From Spectribacter hydrogenoxidans (GTDB taxonomy: Bacteria; Pseudomonadota; Gammaproteobacteria; Nevskiales; Salinisphaeraceae), in assembly GCF_031846275.1 (NCBI RefSeq), contig NZ_JAVRIB010000001.1, positions 124,001-188,000 on the forward strand: a stretch of DNA of 64,000 nucleotides. The letters run 5' to 3'. The translations under genes were made by a program, and so were the position numbers. Of this stretch, positions 34,023 to 42,530 are shown one piece after another; the first letter of the stretch is position 1; each line of letters opens with the position of its first letter. Under the pieces are notes generated by a model. It was given only the letters and a program-made list of their open reading frames with translations. It ran no database searches and was not told the origin of the DNA.

Positions 34023-35645
34023 TTACTCTTCGGGCTCCAGGTCCACAATGACAACGCGCGCGCCGGCGTCATCAATGCCACGGGTACCGACAGCCAGTCG
34101 CGTGTTGTCGGCAGACAACTCGGCAGTGAAGAACTGCTCCGTAATCTGGGGCGTGCCGTTATGCGGCAGCAGAATCAAGCCGTCATCGTCGACGCTTGTG
34201 TCGAGCTGCCCGTCGGCAGTAAACACGTAAAGCGCAGGCACGCCGCCGAAATAGCCGACGTGAATGCTGCGATCGTCGGGCAGCACCACCATGTCGCGGC
34301 CGCGCTCTTCCGGCCGGAGAAGATCGGCCTCCACATCGCCGGCAAAGACGCTGTCGTCCTCGCTCTGAATGGCCTGCGTTCCGGCGGCGCCCGGCCGTCC
34401 GTAGCCAGTATCAATCTCGGTACCGCCGGAAAGCCGGAATGTGACCACGTCCTGCTCCTCGGTCGGCGCGTAATCCGAAAGCGGTCCTTCCGCGGGTATC
34501 GAGTCCACACCACTATTGGCGGCACCGTAGCCAGTAGTGATGTAGTTACCGCTATTCGGCTGACGTACCGCCGCGTAGGCTTCGGCAAAGCCGGCGGAAT
34601 CGACGAACGGATTGAACACGGCGATGCCGGGCTCAGCGATCCCGGCCGGACCGTCTGCCGGGAAGATGAAGTTGCCGAAACCGTCCTCCTGCGTGCCGTC
34701 TTCGTTGAGCTTGATCAGGATGATGTGGTTTCCAAGCGAACCGCCGAAGTTCGTGTAGCCGGCGCTCATGATGCTGCCGTCGTCCTCGACGAAGCCGCGG
34801 CGCACATTGTCGCCCGAGTTTTCGCCGCGAGGCGTCGTGAAGTGGTGGGCTGCGCCAGCATTGAAGCTCATGTCCGCCATGCCGTTTGCCGCGGTTACTC
34901 GCGCGACGTAGCGATCCTGGTCGGGAGCGTCCGCGCCAACTGGCGCCGAACCCGCACCCAGGATAACCAGCCGCTCGCTGTCACCGCTGGTGTCCAGCAC
35001 GAGATCGGAAGCAGCATCCCTGGGGAAGAAGCCGGTGGCAGTCTCATAGTTGTCGTTATCCGCATTCGCAGTGGCGAAGACAACCTCCTGGGCACCGGCG
35101 AGCAATCCGTCAACGCCCCCATCGTCGCCAAACTCGGTTTCCACCGCGAACGAGTTCTCCACATCCAGGCGGAATAGGTAGACACTCCGCCCTTCTGCAA
35201 CAGGCGGGTCGACGGTATCGTCGCCATTGGCGTCCGCGGCGTTCACAACGATCACCAGATCGCCATCGGCCATCTCAACGATACCGAAGCCCTGCTCGTC
35301 GCCTGAGGATACCGTGCCCGCGCCCTGACTAGCAGCGCGCACGTTAAGGCTTAGAACACCATCAGTGCCGAAATCGGTGTTCACGCTACCGTCAGCGTTG
35401 TAGCCAAGAATCACGGTGCGCTGATCCGCCTGATCACTTACACCAATGGCATAAACACTGCCGTCATCGGCATGAACAATGCCGTTGATGCCGTTGGCTT
35501 GGGTGGTGTCGTTATCGACGACCGTGAACTGCGGCGGGGGATCTTGGGGCGTTTGACCGCCGCCACCACCGCTGCCGCCGCAGGCGAAGAGGAAGGTGGG
35601 CAGGACGATGGCCGCCGCCCCTCGGCCGAGATGTGTCATGTTCAT
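34023..35645 (-). CDS. Delta-60-repeat-like secreted lipoprotein
   Basis: This 540-residue protein has a lipoprotein signal with lipobox LFAC (Cys22), then a Gly-rich linker. Beta-propeller-like repeats follow, several of them matching the delta-60 pattern of a Gly-Tyr or similar aromatic, then NADGSVNTDFGTDG or EDGTQEDGFG. It is strongly acidic, as many halophile or marine surface proteins are. No catalytic motif is visible. It may be an outer-membrane-anchored structural or binding protein. The gene ends beside the shared terminator and starts about 200 bp from the divergent imelysin gene. The first ATG (35645) is kept, but another lies two codons in. Confidence 0.7.
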   Translation of the reverse strand: MNMTHLGRGAAAIVLPTFLFACGGSGGGGGQTPQDPPPQFTVVDNDTTQANGINGIVHADDGSVYAIGVSDQADQRTVILGYNADGSVNTDFGTDGVLSLNVRAASQGAGTVSSGDEQGFGIVEMADGDLVIVVNAADANGDDTVDPPVAEGRSVYLFRLDVENSFAVETEFGDDGGVDGLLAGAQEVVFATANADNDNYETATGFFPRDAASDLVLDTSGDSERLVILGAGSAPVGADAPDQDRYVARVTAANGMADMSFNAGAAHHFTTPRGENSGDNVRRGFVEDDGSIMSAGYTNFGGSLGNHIILIKLNEDGTQEDGFGNFIFPADGPAGIAEPGIAVFNPFVDSAGFAEAYAAVRQPNSGNYITTGYGAANSGVDSIPAEGPLSDYAPTEEQDVVTFRLSGGTEIDTGYGRPGAAGTQAIQSEDDSVFAGDVEADLLRPEERGRDMVVLPDDRSIHVGYFGGVPALYVFTADGQLDTSVDDDGLILLPHNGTPQITEQFFTAELSADNTRLAVGTRGIDDAGARVVIVDLEPEE

Positions 35646-35772
35646 GGTAGATGCGAATGCTTATCAGAGGTATGAGCGAGTAAGTTGTGACTGATTCGCA
35701 TTCCTCTGTCAACCTTTCGTCATCCGACCGGTACCCGCCGGCATACCGACGCAGACGCATCTGTTTGCGTTT

Positions 35773-35791
35773 GCGATTTGTTATCATTTAC
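35773..35791. promoter_or_regulatory. Candidate Fur box upstream of the imelysin operon
   Basis: The 19-mer at 35773-35791, read on the minus strand, contains aatgataa in the Fur-box position and matches about 12 of 19 bases of GATAATGATAATCATTATC by eye. It lies in an AT-rich patch 54 bp before the imelysin start. The downstream genes are of iron-uptake type, which makes Fur control plausible. The score is low enough to be chance. Confidence 0.35.
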
Positions 35792-35844
35792 ATTGCGTCT
35801 ATTCAGCGGGGTTCGCCCGCCGTCAACTTGTCCGGAGACCCGCC

Positions 35845-37089
35845 ATGACGCTGCGCCGCCTTGCGTTCCTGCCCGGCCTGCTGACCTGCCTTGCCCTGGC
35901 CGGTTGCCCGTCCGATGACTTCGAGAATTTCGGCAACAGCGGCGGCAGCGACGGCGGGGGCAACGGCGGCCTGATCGGGGACGATGCCCGACGCGCCGTG
36001 CTGGCCGATATCGGCAGCGACATCATCCTGCCGGCGTTGCGCGATTTCGCGGATGATGCCGACGCGTTGCAGAGCGCAATGTCGGCCCATGCGGCGGCAC
36101 CGAACGACGATCAGGCCCTAGCAGCGGCCCGCGATACATGGCGGGAGGCAATGCTCGGCTGGCAACGTAACGAGGTGTTGCAGGTAGGCCCGGCAGGCCG
36201 CTCGACCGGACTGGACACCACGCCCGGCGGCGCCGATCTGCGCGGCCAGATCTACACCTTTCCGTTCCGAACGCCCTGCCAGATCGACCTGGCCGCGCTG
36301 GAGGACCGTGAGGTCAACGCGAACACCGCCATCAACATCAAGGGCCTGGGCGCCATCGAGTACCTGCTGTTCTTCGAGGGCCCCAATCCGGACTGCCCGC
36401 CGCCAGCCGGCGCCGATCTGGCGACCAAGCGCGCCCAGTACGCCAGCCGCCTGGCGGATTTCATTGCCAGCGTGGCCGACGACCTGGTCAACCGCTGGTC
36501 GCCCTCGGGCGGAAATTTCCTGGCCGAGTGGTCGACCGCGGGGGCCGGCAGTGATGTCTACATGCGCCCGCAGCAAGCACTCGACGCCCTGTCCGTGGCG
36601 CTGTTCTACGCCGAGAAGATCACCAAGGACGACAAGATCGCCGACCCCACCGGCATCGGCGCCACTGGGCTCACCCCGTGCCCAACCGCCAGCTGCCCGG
36701 AACGACTCGAGTCGCGGCTGTCGATGACATCCGGCGCTAACATCCGCGCCAACGTGCAGGCCTTCCGCGACGTGTTCACGGGTGTGGACGACGGCATGGG
36801 CGTGAACGACCTGCTGCGCGGCATCGGCCGCGACGAGCTGGCCGATGATCTGGTCACCGAACTCGACGCCACCCTCGACCAGCTCGCCGCGCTCGACCCC
36901 AATTTCGACGCCGCGGTGGCGGCCATTCCGGACGCCACCCAGTGCATGAACGCCAGCGCCAACCGCACCGGCCTGCCGGTGTGCAAACTGCACGGCGACA
37001 TCAAGGCAGCGATGGACATCTTCCGCGGACCGATCGTATCCGCGCTGTCGCTTGCCACGCCGAACGCCGCGGCCGGCGACAACGACTAA
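35845..37089 (+). CDS. Imelysin family lipoprotein (iron-regulated, peptidase M75-like)
   Basis: This 414-residue protein has a lipoprotein signal with lipobox LALAGC (Cys at residue 21) and a Gly/Ser linker. The helical imelysin domain carries DTWREAMLGWQRNEVLQVGPAG, then KGLGAIEYLLF and similar blocks. Imelysins are periplasmic iron-regulated proteins linked to ferrous or chelated iron uptake (EfeO-like), with the metal site built on His or Glu residues. The protease label of the family is historical and no peptidase activity is claimed. Lipid anchoring places it at a membrane surface facing the periplasm. It is the first gene of a five-gene same-strand cluster that includes a TonB receptor. 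Confidence 0.9.
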   Translation: MTLRRLAFLPGLLTCLALAGCPSDDFENFGNSGGSDGGGNGGLIGDDARRAVLADIGSDIILPALRDFADDADALQSAMSAHAAAPNDDQALAAARDTWREAMLGWQRNEVLQVGPAGRSTGLDTTPGGADLRGQIYTFPFRTPCQIDLAALEDREVNANTAINIKGLGAIEYLLFFEGPNPDCPPPAGADLATKRAQYASRLADFIASVADDLVNRWSPSGGNFLAEWSTAGAGSDVYMRPQQALDALSVALFYAEKITKDDKIADPTGIGATGLTPCPTASCPERLESRLSMTSGANIRANVQAFRDVFTGVDDGMGVNDLLRGIGRDELADDLVTELDATLDQLAALDPNFDAAVAAIPDATQCMNASANRTGLPVCKLHGDIKAAMDIFRGPIVSALSLATPNAAAGDND

Positions 37090-37108
37090 TCGCAATCGAC
37101 GTCACCCG

Positions 37109-38551
37109 ATGACAACGCGGCCCATGAACGCGCTCTACCATCGCCTGAACCAGCCGCTGGACATCGCCGCCCTGGCGGTGTTCCGGATGCTGTTCGGGGC
37201 GCTGATGTTCGCGGGCACGCTGCGCTTCATGGCCTGCGGCTGGATCGAGCAGCTTTACGTTGCGCCGGATTTCCACTTCAAGTACTGGGGCTTCGCCTGG
37301 GTCCAGGTGCCGGGCGAGGCCGGGCTGTACCTGCTGTACACCGGCATTGCCGCCACGGCCGCAATGGTGGCACTGGGGGCGTTCTACCGGGTGGCCATCA
37401 TCGGCTTCTGGTGCCTGTTCACCTACGCGGAGCTGATGGATGTCACGTACTACCTCAACCACTACTACTTCGTCAGCCTGCTGGCGCTGATTCTGTGTTT
37501 CCTGTCGCCGCATCGGGCCTGGTCGGTGGATGCCTGGCACAAGCCCGGATTGGCCCGCGCCACGCTGCCGGCCTGGCAGACCTGGTGGCTGCGCTTCCAG
37601 GTGGGGCTGCTGTACTTCTACGCCGGCCTGGCCAAGGCCGAGCCCGACTGGCTGCTGCATGCCCAGCCGCTCAACATCTGGCTGCCGCCGCTGTCGGGCA
37701 TGCCGCTGCTGGGCCCTTTTCTGGCCGAACCCTGGGTGCACTACGCGTTCTCGTGGTTCGCGTTCGCCTTCGACACCACCATCATCGCGTTCCTGCTGTG
37801 GCGGGTGACCCGGCCTTACGCGTTCGCGGTGGTGCTGGTATTCCACCTGTTCACGCACCTGTTTTTCCAGATCGGGCTGTTCCCCTTCATCATGGTGTTC
37901 GCGGTGCTAGTGTTCTTCGAGCCGGACTGGCCGCGGCGGTGGATGCCGTTTTTTCAGAGCTGGCTGCCGGCTTCGATCACCAGGCTGTTCGGCGCCCTCT
38001 CCCCCAGCCCCTCTCCCGCTCGCGGGAGCGGTGGGCAAGGAAGTGGCTGGCGGCCGACGAGCGCGGCATTCGCGCTGGTTGTGGCCGCTTTCTGCCTGGT
38101 GCAGTTCATCATGCCACTGCGCCACTGGGCCTATCCCGGCACCGTGCTCTGGCACGAGCAGGGCATGCGCTTTTCCTGGCGGGTGATGCTGCGGGAGAAG
38201 TCCGGTTCGCTGAACTACCGGGTGGTCACGGACGAAGGCCGCACCGTGGTGGTCACGCCGCACGACTACCTCACCGAACTGCAGTATCGCGAGATGGCCG
38301 GACAGCCGGATCTGGTGCTGCAGCTGGCGCACCACATCCGTGATGACTTCAACCGGCGCGGCCACGGTCCGGTCGAGGTGTATGCCGATTCGCTGGTGTC
38401 ACTCAACGGGCGGCCTTCCAAGCCGATGATCGACCCGCAGGCCAACCTGGCCGCGGTCGAACCTGGCCTCGCCGATGCCGAATGGATTACCGACGCCCCA
38501 TCGGGGCCACCCACGCTCCATCGCCGCCTGCAGCTCACCGCGGGACGATGA
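37109..38551 (+). CDS. HTTM (horizontally transferred transmembrane) family protein
   Basis: This 480-residue membrane protein belongs to the HTTM family, related to the N-terminal half of vitamin-K-dependent gamma-carboxylase. Early blocks are ALAVFRMLFGALMF and FHFKYWGFAWV, and the core has RFQVGLLYFYAGLAKAEPDWL and FHLFTHLFFQIGLFPF. It has about seven to nine hydrophobic segments. A soluble C-terminal part starts around MPLRHW and includes RFSWRVMLREK. A repeat-derived insertion lies before the last membrane segment. The ATG at 37109 is used; a second one at 37124 is possible. In this family it often travels with imelysin and TonB receptors, but the biochemical role is unknown. Confidence 0.88.
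   Translation: MTTRPMNALYHRLNQPLDIAALAVFRMLFGALMFAGTLRFMACGWIEQLYVAPDFHFKYWGFAWVQVPGEAGLYLLYTGIAATAAMVALGAFYRVAIIGFWCLFTYAELMDVTYYLNHYYFVSLLALILCFLSPHRAWSVDAWHKPGLARATLPAWQTWWLRFQVGLLYFYAGLAKAEPDWLLHAQPLNIWLPPLSGMPLLGPFLAEPWVHYAFSWFAFAFDTTIIAFLLWRVTRPYAFAVVLVFHLFTHLFFQIGLFPFIMVFAVLVFFEPDWPRRWMPFFQSWLPASITRLFGALSPSPSPARGSGGQGSGWRPTSAAFALVVAAFCLVQFIMPLRHWAYPGTVLWHEQGMRFSWRVMLREKSGSLNYRVVTDEGRTVVVTPHDYLTELQYREMAGQPDLVLQLAHHIRDDFNRRGHGPVEVYADSLVSLNGRPSKPMIDPQANLAAVEPGLADAEWITDAPSGPPTLHRRLQLTAGR
37996..38044 (+). repeat. Palindromic repeat inserted in frame in the HTTM gene
   Basis: The stretch from ctctcccccagcccctctc through cccgctcgcgggag matches a widespread intergenic palindrome (ctctccc...gggag type) seen in many Proteobacteria. 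Here it lies inside an open reading frame without a stop, and is read as ALSPSPSPARGSG. The stem cccgc/gcggg is short but perfect. It falls between two membrane segments, in a loop, where an extra low-complexity linker is likely to be tolerated. Confidence 0.6.
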
Positions 38552-38571
38552 CGATTGCCACAGGACGCACC

Positions 38572-40767
38572 ATGCCCATGACCCGACGCCACTGGATATT
38601 CGCGCTATGCCTGGCGGTTGCCGGACCGGCCGCCTGGGCCCAGGACAACGAGGACGACGCCGCCTCGCTGGAGTCCATCAGCATCTTCGGTTCCGAGGAG
38701 GAACTGGGGCGGGTTTCCGGCTCGGCCCACAAGGTGGACGAGGAAACGCTGAAGGAATACCAGTACGACGACATCAACCGCGTACTCAACCAGGTGCCCG
38801 GCGTATACGTGCGCGAAGAGGACGGCTACGGTCTGCGGCCCAACATCGGCCTGCGCGGCGGCAGCTCCGACCGCAGCCAGAAGATCACCCTGATGGAGGA
38901 CGGCGTGCTGATCGCCCCGGCGCCGTATTCCGCCCCGGCGGCCTACTACTTCCCGCTGACCACCCGCATGAGCGGCGTGGAGGTGTTCAAGGGCCCGTCG
39001 GCCATCCAGTACGGCCCGCAGACCATCGGCGGGGCGATCAATCTGGTCTCTCAGCCGATTCCTGAAGACCCGTCCGCCATGCTGGAAGTGGCCGGCGGCA
39101 GCGATGCCTATCGCCGCGTGCATGCCCGCGGCGGCACCAGTAGCGGGCCGCTCGGGGTGTCTGCCGAATTCGTGCATCTGGCCAGCGACGGCTTCAAGGA
39201 GCTGGACGGCGGCGGCGACACCGGCTTCGACAAGAACGAGGCCCTGATCAAGGGCCGCTACGAGATCGGCCCCGGCACCCTGCGGATGCGGGTGGGCTAC
39301 GCCGACGAGGTCTCCGACGAAACCTATCTCGGCCTGACCAACGAGGATTTCGCGGCAACCCCGTACCGCCGCTATGCCGGCAGTGCCGAGGGCCGTTTCG
39401 ACTGGGACTGGCAGGGCGCCCGCATCGGCTGGGCCCAGCCCCTGTTCGGCGGCGATCTCGATGTGGTTGGCTACTGGCAGCAATTCGACCGCGCCTGGCG
39501 CAAGTTCAACAACTTCCGCAGCGCCGACGTGCGCAACGTGCTGGCCAACCCGGACGATCCCAATAACCGCCTGCTCTACGAAACCCTCACCGGCCAGCGC
39601 GACAGCGACCCGAACGTCGACGCCGACGACCTACTGATCGGCACCAACGCCCGGACGTTTGTATCCACCGGCGTGCAGGGCAATCTCAACTGGGAGTTCT
39701 TCACCGGTAACGACGACGCGCTGCTGCATCTACTGGAAGTGGGCATGCGAGTGCATTCCGACCGTATCCGGCGGGATCATGATGAATTCGCCTACGAGAT
39801 GGTCGACGGCCGCCCACAGCGCAAGGACAGCACCCGCGCCATCACCGCCAACAACACCGGTTATGCCGACGCCGTCGCCTTCTGGGTACGCGACGAGATT
39901 CTGATCGGCAACTGGACGCTGGTGCCCGGCGTGCGCGTGGAAACCATCTCGGTGAAGTTCACCGACCGCCTCAATCAGGTGTCCAGCGAGGACGACTACA
40001 CCGAGGTCCTGCCGGGCCTGGGCGTGAGCTATGCCTGGAACGAGTCGCTGACCCTGCTGGGTGGCGTGCACAAGGGATTCTCGCCGGCCACCCCCGGCCC
40101 GCAGGCCAATGTGGAGCCGGAAGAGGCGATTAACTACGAAGCCGGCGCCCGCTGGCACAGCCGGCGCATGGGCCGCCTCGAGGCGGTGGCCTTCTACAGC
40201 GACTACAGCAACCTCACCGCCGTCTGCACATTCTCCGCCGGTTGCGGCGCGGCCAACCTGGACCAGCAGATCAACGCCGGCAGCGTCGACATCCAGGGCA
40301 TCGAGACCGGCTGGAACCGCAGCTTCGGCCTGACCGGCGGCTGGCGCATCCCGTTAGGCTTGACCTACACATACACCGACACCGAATTCCAGACCAGCTT
40401 CACCTCCGCCAATCCACAGTTCGGCAACGTGCAGGCTGGGGATGAACTGCCCTACATTCCGGAACACCGGGCCAACGCCCGCATCGGGCTGGCCGGTAGC
40501 AGCTGGGATGTCAACCTGTCCACCACCTACCAGTCGGCCATGCGCGACGTGGCCGGCAGCGGCTCGATTCCCGACGACACCGGCACCGACGAGTTCACCG
40601 TGGTGGATCTCGCCGCCAGCTGGCAGGCGACCCCGGCGCTGACCCTGATCGGCCGCGTGGACAACCTGCTGGACAACGACTACATCGTCGCCCGCCGCCC
40701 TTTCGGCGCCCGGCCGGGGCTGCCACAGGTGTTCCAGGTGGGTTTCAACTACAACCTGTCGCCCTGA
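38572..40767 (+). CDS. TonB-dependent receptor, FecA-like
   Basis: This 731-residue outer-membrane receptor has a signal peptide (about 1-24, ending AWAQ). The plug domain has LNQVPGVYVREEDGYGLRPN, DGVLIAPAPYSAPAAYYFPL and GAINLV, a pattern close to the ferric-citrate receptor FecA. The beta-barrel ends with FQVGFNYNLSP. A Ton-box-like SISIFG is near the mature N-terminus. It would take up a ferric chelate or other metal complex using TonB energy. The ATG at 38572 has AGGA 6 bp upstream; an in-frame ATG at 38548 overlaps the HTTM stop and could also be used. No FecA-type N-terminal signalling domain is present, so it does not signal to a sigma factor. Confidence 0.93.
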   Translation: MPMTRRHWIFALCLAVAGPAAWAQDNEDDAASLESISIFGSEEELGRVSGSAHKVDEETLKEYQYDDINRVLNQVPGVYVREEDGYGLRPNIGLRGGSSDRSQKITLMEDGVLIAPAPYSAPAAYYFPLTTRMSGVEVFKGPSAIQYGPQTIGGAINLVSQPIPEDPSAMLEVAGGSDAYRRVHARGGTSSGPLGVSAEFVHLASDGFKELDGGGDTGFDKNEALIKGRYEIGPGTLRMRVGYADEVSDETYLGLTNEDFAATPYRRYAGSAEGRFDWDWQGARIGWAQPLFGGDLDVVGYWQQFDRAWRKFNNFRSADVRNVLANPDDPNNRLLYETLTGQRDSDPNVDADDLLIGTNARTFVSTGVQGNLNWEFFTGNDDALLHLLEVGMRVHSDRIRRDHDEFAYEMVDGRPQRKDSTRAITANNTGYADAVAFWVRDEILIGNWTLVPGVRVETISVKFTDRLNQVSSEDDYTEVLPGLGVSYAWNESLTLLGGVHKGFSPATPGPQANVEPEEAINYEAGARWHSRRMGRLEAVAFYSDYSNLTAVCTFSAGCGAANLDQQINAGSVDIQGIETGWNRSFGLTGGWRIPLGLTYTYTDTEFQTSFTSANPQFGNVQAGDELPYIPEHRANARIGLAGSSWDVNLSTTYQSAMRDVAGSGSIPDDTGTDEFTVVDLAASWQATPALTLIGRVDNLLDNDYIVARRPFGARPGLPQVFQVGFNYNLSP

Positions 40768-40773
40768 TACCGC

Positions 40774-42006
40774 ATGGCCAGCGAAACCTCCCGCGCCCGG
40801 CGCACCGGCCCCTGTCTGCGGCCGCCGGACCCGCAGACCGCCAAGAGCGACCGCGCCATCCGCGGCGGCCTGTGGTTCGCGCTGCACCGATGGGCGTCGC
40901 TGCCGCTGTGGATACTGCTGTTCTTCGTCTGCGTCACCGGGACCCTGGCCACGGTCAGTCACGAGATCACCTGGCTAATCAATCCCGACGTGCGCGCCAG
41001 TCAGGGCGAAACCGCGACCCACGTCGGGTATGACCGCATTGCCGGCGCGGTCACCGAGCGCTGGCCGCAGGCCGCGATCCACTCCATCCAGGAAACCGAG
41101 CCGTATCTCGCCACGCGGGTGTCGGTGTCGCTGCCTGAAGGCGGCCACGCCACCGCGTACGTCAATCCCTATTCCGGCGAGGTGCAAGGGCTCAGCCAAG
41201 GCGTGACCTTCCCCGACTTCATGCGGGCTCTGCACGGCTGGCTGCTGGTGCCATGGCACAACGGCCGCAGCTGGGGCTATTACCTGGTGGGGCTGCTGGC
41301 AATGCCGCTGCTGTTGTCGCTGATCACCGCCGTGGTGGTGGATAAGCGCTTCTGGCGATCCCTCTACCGCCCGTACATCCGCACGCGGCTGACCCGGCGC
41401 ATCTTCTGGAGCGACCTGCACCGGGTGATCGGCACCTGGTCGATTCCGTTCGTGGCGGTGATCGGCCTGACCGGCGGGTTCTATTTCGTCCAGGGCGTTC
41501 TGTGGGACAACGACATCACCATCCTGCCCCCGGCGCCGATGATTGAACGGGAGGCACTGCCCGTCGTCGAAGGCGGCGCACCCGAGCAGGTCGGGATCGA
41601 CGCCGCAGTGGCCAAGGCCCATGAGGCAATTCCGGGTCTGGACCTGCGCTGGATCAGCCTGCCGGAGAGCGGCTATCACCACACCGAGATCTACGGCCTG
41701 GGTGACTTCCCGCTGCACAGCGATTTCAGCGTAGCGGCCTACATCAACCCCTATTCGGGCGACGTCGGCGGCAGCCGCGACGTGGACGACATGAGCTTCC
41801 TGATGTGGCTGCAGGGCCTGGCCGACCCGCTGCACTTCGGCGACTTCGCCGGGCTGATCTCCAAGCTGATCTGGTTCGCCTTCGGCACCCTGCTCAGCCT
41901 AATGATCTTCAGCGGCATGCTGGTCTGGCACAAGCGCACCGCCCCGGTAAAGGCCCGCGCCCCCCGCCGCGCGGGCGAGGCCGGCCTGGTGGCGGAGGCG
42001 GAATGA
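40774..42006 (+). CDS. PepSY-associated transmembrane protein
   Basis: This 410-residue inner-membrane protein has the PepSY-TM layout: a first helix at about 40-62 after FALHRWASLPLWI, a periplasmic PepSY-like domain (about 75-150, with YVNPYSGEV), two central helices with HGWLLVPWH and HRVIGTWSIPFVAVIGLTGGFYF, a second periplasmic PepSY-like part with YINPYSGDV, and a last helix at about 365-390. Such proteins often sit with siderophore or ferric-chelate receptors and are thought to reduce or release iron. His residues in or near the helices could bind heme. It starts 6 bp after the TonB receptor. Confidence 0.92.
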   Translation: MASETSRARRTGPCLRPPDPQTAKSDRAIRGGLWFALHRWASLPLWILLFFVCVTGTLATVSHEITWLINPDVRASQGETATHVGYDRIAGAVTERWPQAAIHSIQETEPYLATRVSVSLPEGGHATAYVNPYSGEVQGLSQGVTFPDFMRALHGWLLVPWHNGRSWGYYLVGLLAMPLLLSLITAVVVDKRFWRSLYRPYIRTRLTRRIFWSDLHRVIGTWSIPFVAVIGLTGGFYFVQGVLWDNDITILPPAPMIEREALPVVEGGAPEQVGIDAAVAKAHEAIPGLDLRWISLPESGYHHTEIYGLGDFPLHSDFSVAAYINPYSGDVGGSRDVDDMSFLMWLQGLADPLHFGDFAGLISKLIWFAFGTLLSLMIFSGMLVWHKRTAPVKARAPRRAGEAGLVAEAE

Positions 42007-42455
42007 CCATGCGCTGGACGCGATTCAAGTACCACATCAACGCCACGCTGCTGCTTCTGCCGCTGTATTTCCTGGCCACCACGCTGGCAATGGGGCCCGA
42101 CGGGGCCACCGGCGCCACAGTGCTGGCGCCGAAATCCGTTGGTCCCTGGCAGGTTGAACCGCGAGCCGCCGGCCACTGGCCACCGCGGCCCGGACAGGAA
42201 CTGGACATGACGGTGCGCTTCGACGCCGGCCCGGCGGCCGAGATCCGCACCGCCGTGCTCACCATCGGCGACCGGGCGCCAGCAGTCGAGGATCTGCTCT
42301 CACCGGCCGCGGGCCTGCTGCACGGTGGCGAGGTGCTGCGCGAAGCCCACGTACCAGCCCCGGCCGATATCTCGGCGGACGCCGCACTGTGGCTGACGGT
42401 GGAGCGCTGGGACGGCAGCCTGCATCATGTGTCCTGGCCGCTGGCATCCTCCTGA
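42003..42455 (+). CDS. Small membrane-anchored protein of unknown function
   Basis: This 150-residue protein has one N-terminal helix (about 13-32, TLLLLPLYFLATTLAMG). A beta-rich periplasmic domain follows, with the block DMTVRFDAGPAAEIRTAVLTIG and a final hydrophobic-aromatic segment ending HHVSWPLASS. No known motif is recognised. It starts at 42003 with the ATGA overlap of the PepSY gene stop, so it is translationally coupled and belongs to the same uptake cluster. Small proteins of this form often close TonB receptor-PepSY operons, but their job is unclear. Confidence 0.7.
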   Translation: MTMRWTRFKYHINATLLLLPLYFLATTLAMGPDGATGATVLAPKSVGPWQVEPRAAGHWPPRPGQELDMTVRFDAGPAAEIRTAVLTIGDRAPAVEDLLSPAAGLLHGGEVLREAHVPAPADISADAALWLTVERWDGSLHHVSWPLASS

Positions 42456-42530
42456 CGCCGAGCATAACGGCCGTTTGCGCCGCATGTCGGGAACCCCTCA
42501 TGGGGCGCAGCGGTAACCGGAAGGCCGACG

